Positions 63,313 to 64,000 of a stretch of 64,000 nt of DNA are shown in pieces. Position 1 is the first letter of the stretch. Each line of letters starts with the position of its first letter. The notes under the pieces were generated by a model that worked only from the letters and a program-made list of their open reading frames with translations, was not told where the DNA came from and did not search any database. This DNA is from Shewanella piezotolerans WP3. GTDB taxonomy: Bacteria > Pseudomonadota > Gammaproteobacteria > Enterobacterales > Shewanellaceae. The DNA is taken from assembly GCF_000014885.1 (NCBI RefSeq), contig NC_011566.1:1178001-1242000 (forward strand), read 5' to 3'. Made by a program: the position numbers and the translations under genes.

Positions 63313-64000
63313 ATGTTTTTAGCTCAAGAAATTATTCGTAAAAAACGTAATGCTGAAGTCCTTTCAACTGAAGAAATCCAATTCTTCGTTAACGGCATCA
63401 CTAATAACACCGTTTCTGAAGGGCAGATCGCTGCGCTTGGTATGGCTGTTTACTTCAACGACATGAATATGGATGAGCGTATTGCGCTGACCACATCTAT
63501 GCGTGACTCTGGTACGGTTCTCGACTGGAAATCTCTTGACCTTAATGGTCCGATTATCGATAAGCACTCAACTGGCGGTGTGGGGGATGTCATTAGTTTG
63601 ATGTTAGGCCCAATGGCTGCTGCTTGCGGTGGTTATGTACCTATGATTTCTGGCCGCGGCCTAGGTCATACTGGCGGTACGCTTGATAAGTTTGATGCTA
63701 TCCCTGGTTACAATACCGAGCCTGATAGCGCTTTGTTCCGCAAAGTTGTTAAAGAGGCTGGTGTGGCGATTATTGGTCAGACTGGTGATCTTGTCCCTGC
63801 TGATAAGCGCTTTTACTCTATTCGTGATAATACCGCGACCGTTGAGTCTATCTCTCTGATTACCGCTTCAATTCTTTCTAAAAAGTTAGCTGCTGGACTC
63901 GATGCCCTTGCAATGGACGTTAAAGTCGGTACAGGTGCTTTTATGCCGACTTATGAAGCATCAGAAGAGCTTGCCCGCAGTATCACTGCAGTCGCTAATG
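63313..64000 (+). CDS. deoA: Thymidine phosphorylase (3' end beyond window)
   Basis: The first 229 residues of a roughly 440-residue cytoplasmic enzyme that converts thymidine and phosphate to thymine and deoxyribose 1-phosphate. It starts at ATG 63313 with TGGAGG 9 bp upstream and stays open to the window edge. Landmarks are FLAQEIIRKKRNAEVLS at the N-terminus, the phosphate-binding DKHSTGGVGDV (about residue 85), MISGRGLGHTGGTLDKFDAI, and LPADKRFYSIRD in a near form. The end of the gene and any deoB or deoD partners lie outside this window. Confidence 0.97.
   Translation, partial: MFLAQEIIRKKRNAEVLSTEEIQFFVNGITNNTVSEGQIAALGMAVYFNDMNMDERIALTTSMRDSGTVLDWKSLDLNGPIIDKHSTGGVGDVISLMLGPMAAACGGYVPMISGRGLGHTGGTLDKFDAIPGYNTEPDSALFRKVVKEAGVAIIGQTGDLVPADKRFYSIRDNTATVESISLITASILSKKLAAGLDALAMDVKVGTGAFMPTYEASEELARSITAVAN

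Overview
The window looks like the chromosome of a marine gammaproteobacterium, most likely a Shewanella. I infer this from protein similarity and gene order recalled from that genus (paired bacterioferritins, dinB, pepD, proBA, dnaKJ, dapB-carAB, greA, rlmE-ftsH-folP-glmM-tpiA-secG, the rimP-nusA-infB-rbfA-truB-rpsO-pnp-nlpI block, and nupC/tsx-like/deoCA). No database search was run. Most of the window is a conserved housekeeping backbone, broken by one accessory island and a few small insertions.

Layout. 1-863: the end of one bacterioferritin gene and a complete second one with complementary active-site losses. 1149-8147: a small unknown protein, a methyl-accepting chemotaxis protein, LexA-controlled dinB, pepD (minus strand) and an M17 aminopeptidase. 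8148-15442 is the accessory island. It holds two tandem transcription units that each encode a near-identical 32-residue peptide inside a structured RNA; a 132-bp tandem array that copies the second unit's terminator about six times; two degenerate ~290-bp direct repeats; a three-cassette integron fragment without integrase (attC sites of 99-101 bp, two cassettes resembling SUKH/SMI1-KNR4 immunity genes); and a group II intron whose maturase has an in-frame amber stop.

15443-31942: AzgA-type purine permease, proBA, a predicted exported protein, an EamA transporter, dnaK-dnaJ behind a sigma-32-type promoter, an M48 lipoprotein protease, an FKBP isomerase with two compensating frameshifts, dapB and carAB. 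32277-36474: greA, an unknown exported protein and a stand-alone secD-secF pair followed by a 266-bp MITE. 36841-50594: yhbY, rlmE-ftsH with a possible heat-shock promoter, folP, glmM, tpiA, secG, tRNA-Leu(GAG), initiator tRNA-Met, and the rimP-nusA-infB-rbfA-truB-rpsO translation and transcription operon. A second MITE copy and an opposite-strand GGDEF-EAL gene lie between rpsO and pnp, which are normally adjacent. 53247-64000: pnp, nlpI, prfC, a TatD-family nuclease, then a nucleoside uptake and catabolism group (nupC, a Tsx-like channel, deoC, deoA) that runs off the right edge.

How the genes work together. The backbone covers ribosome maturation and translation (rimP, rbfA, infB, truB, rpsO, rlmE, yhbY, prfC), RNA turnover (pnp, nlpI), protein quality control (dnaKJ, ftsH, M48 protease, FKBP), secretion (secD, secF, secG), proline, lysine/peptidoglycan and carbamoyl-phosphate synthesis, and nucleoside salvage. 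The least explained part is the duplicated peptide-encoding RNA at 8207-9364 with its terminator array.
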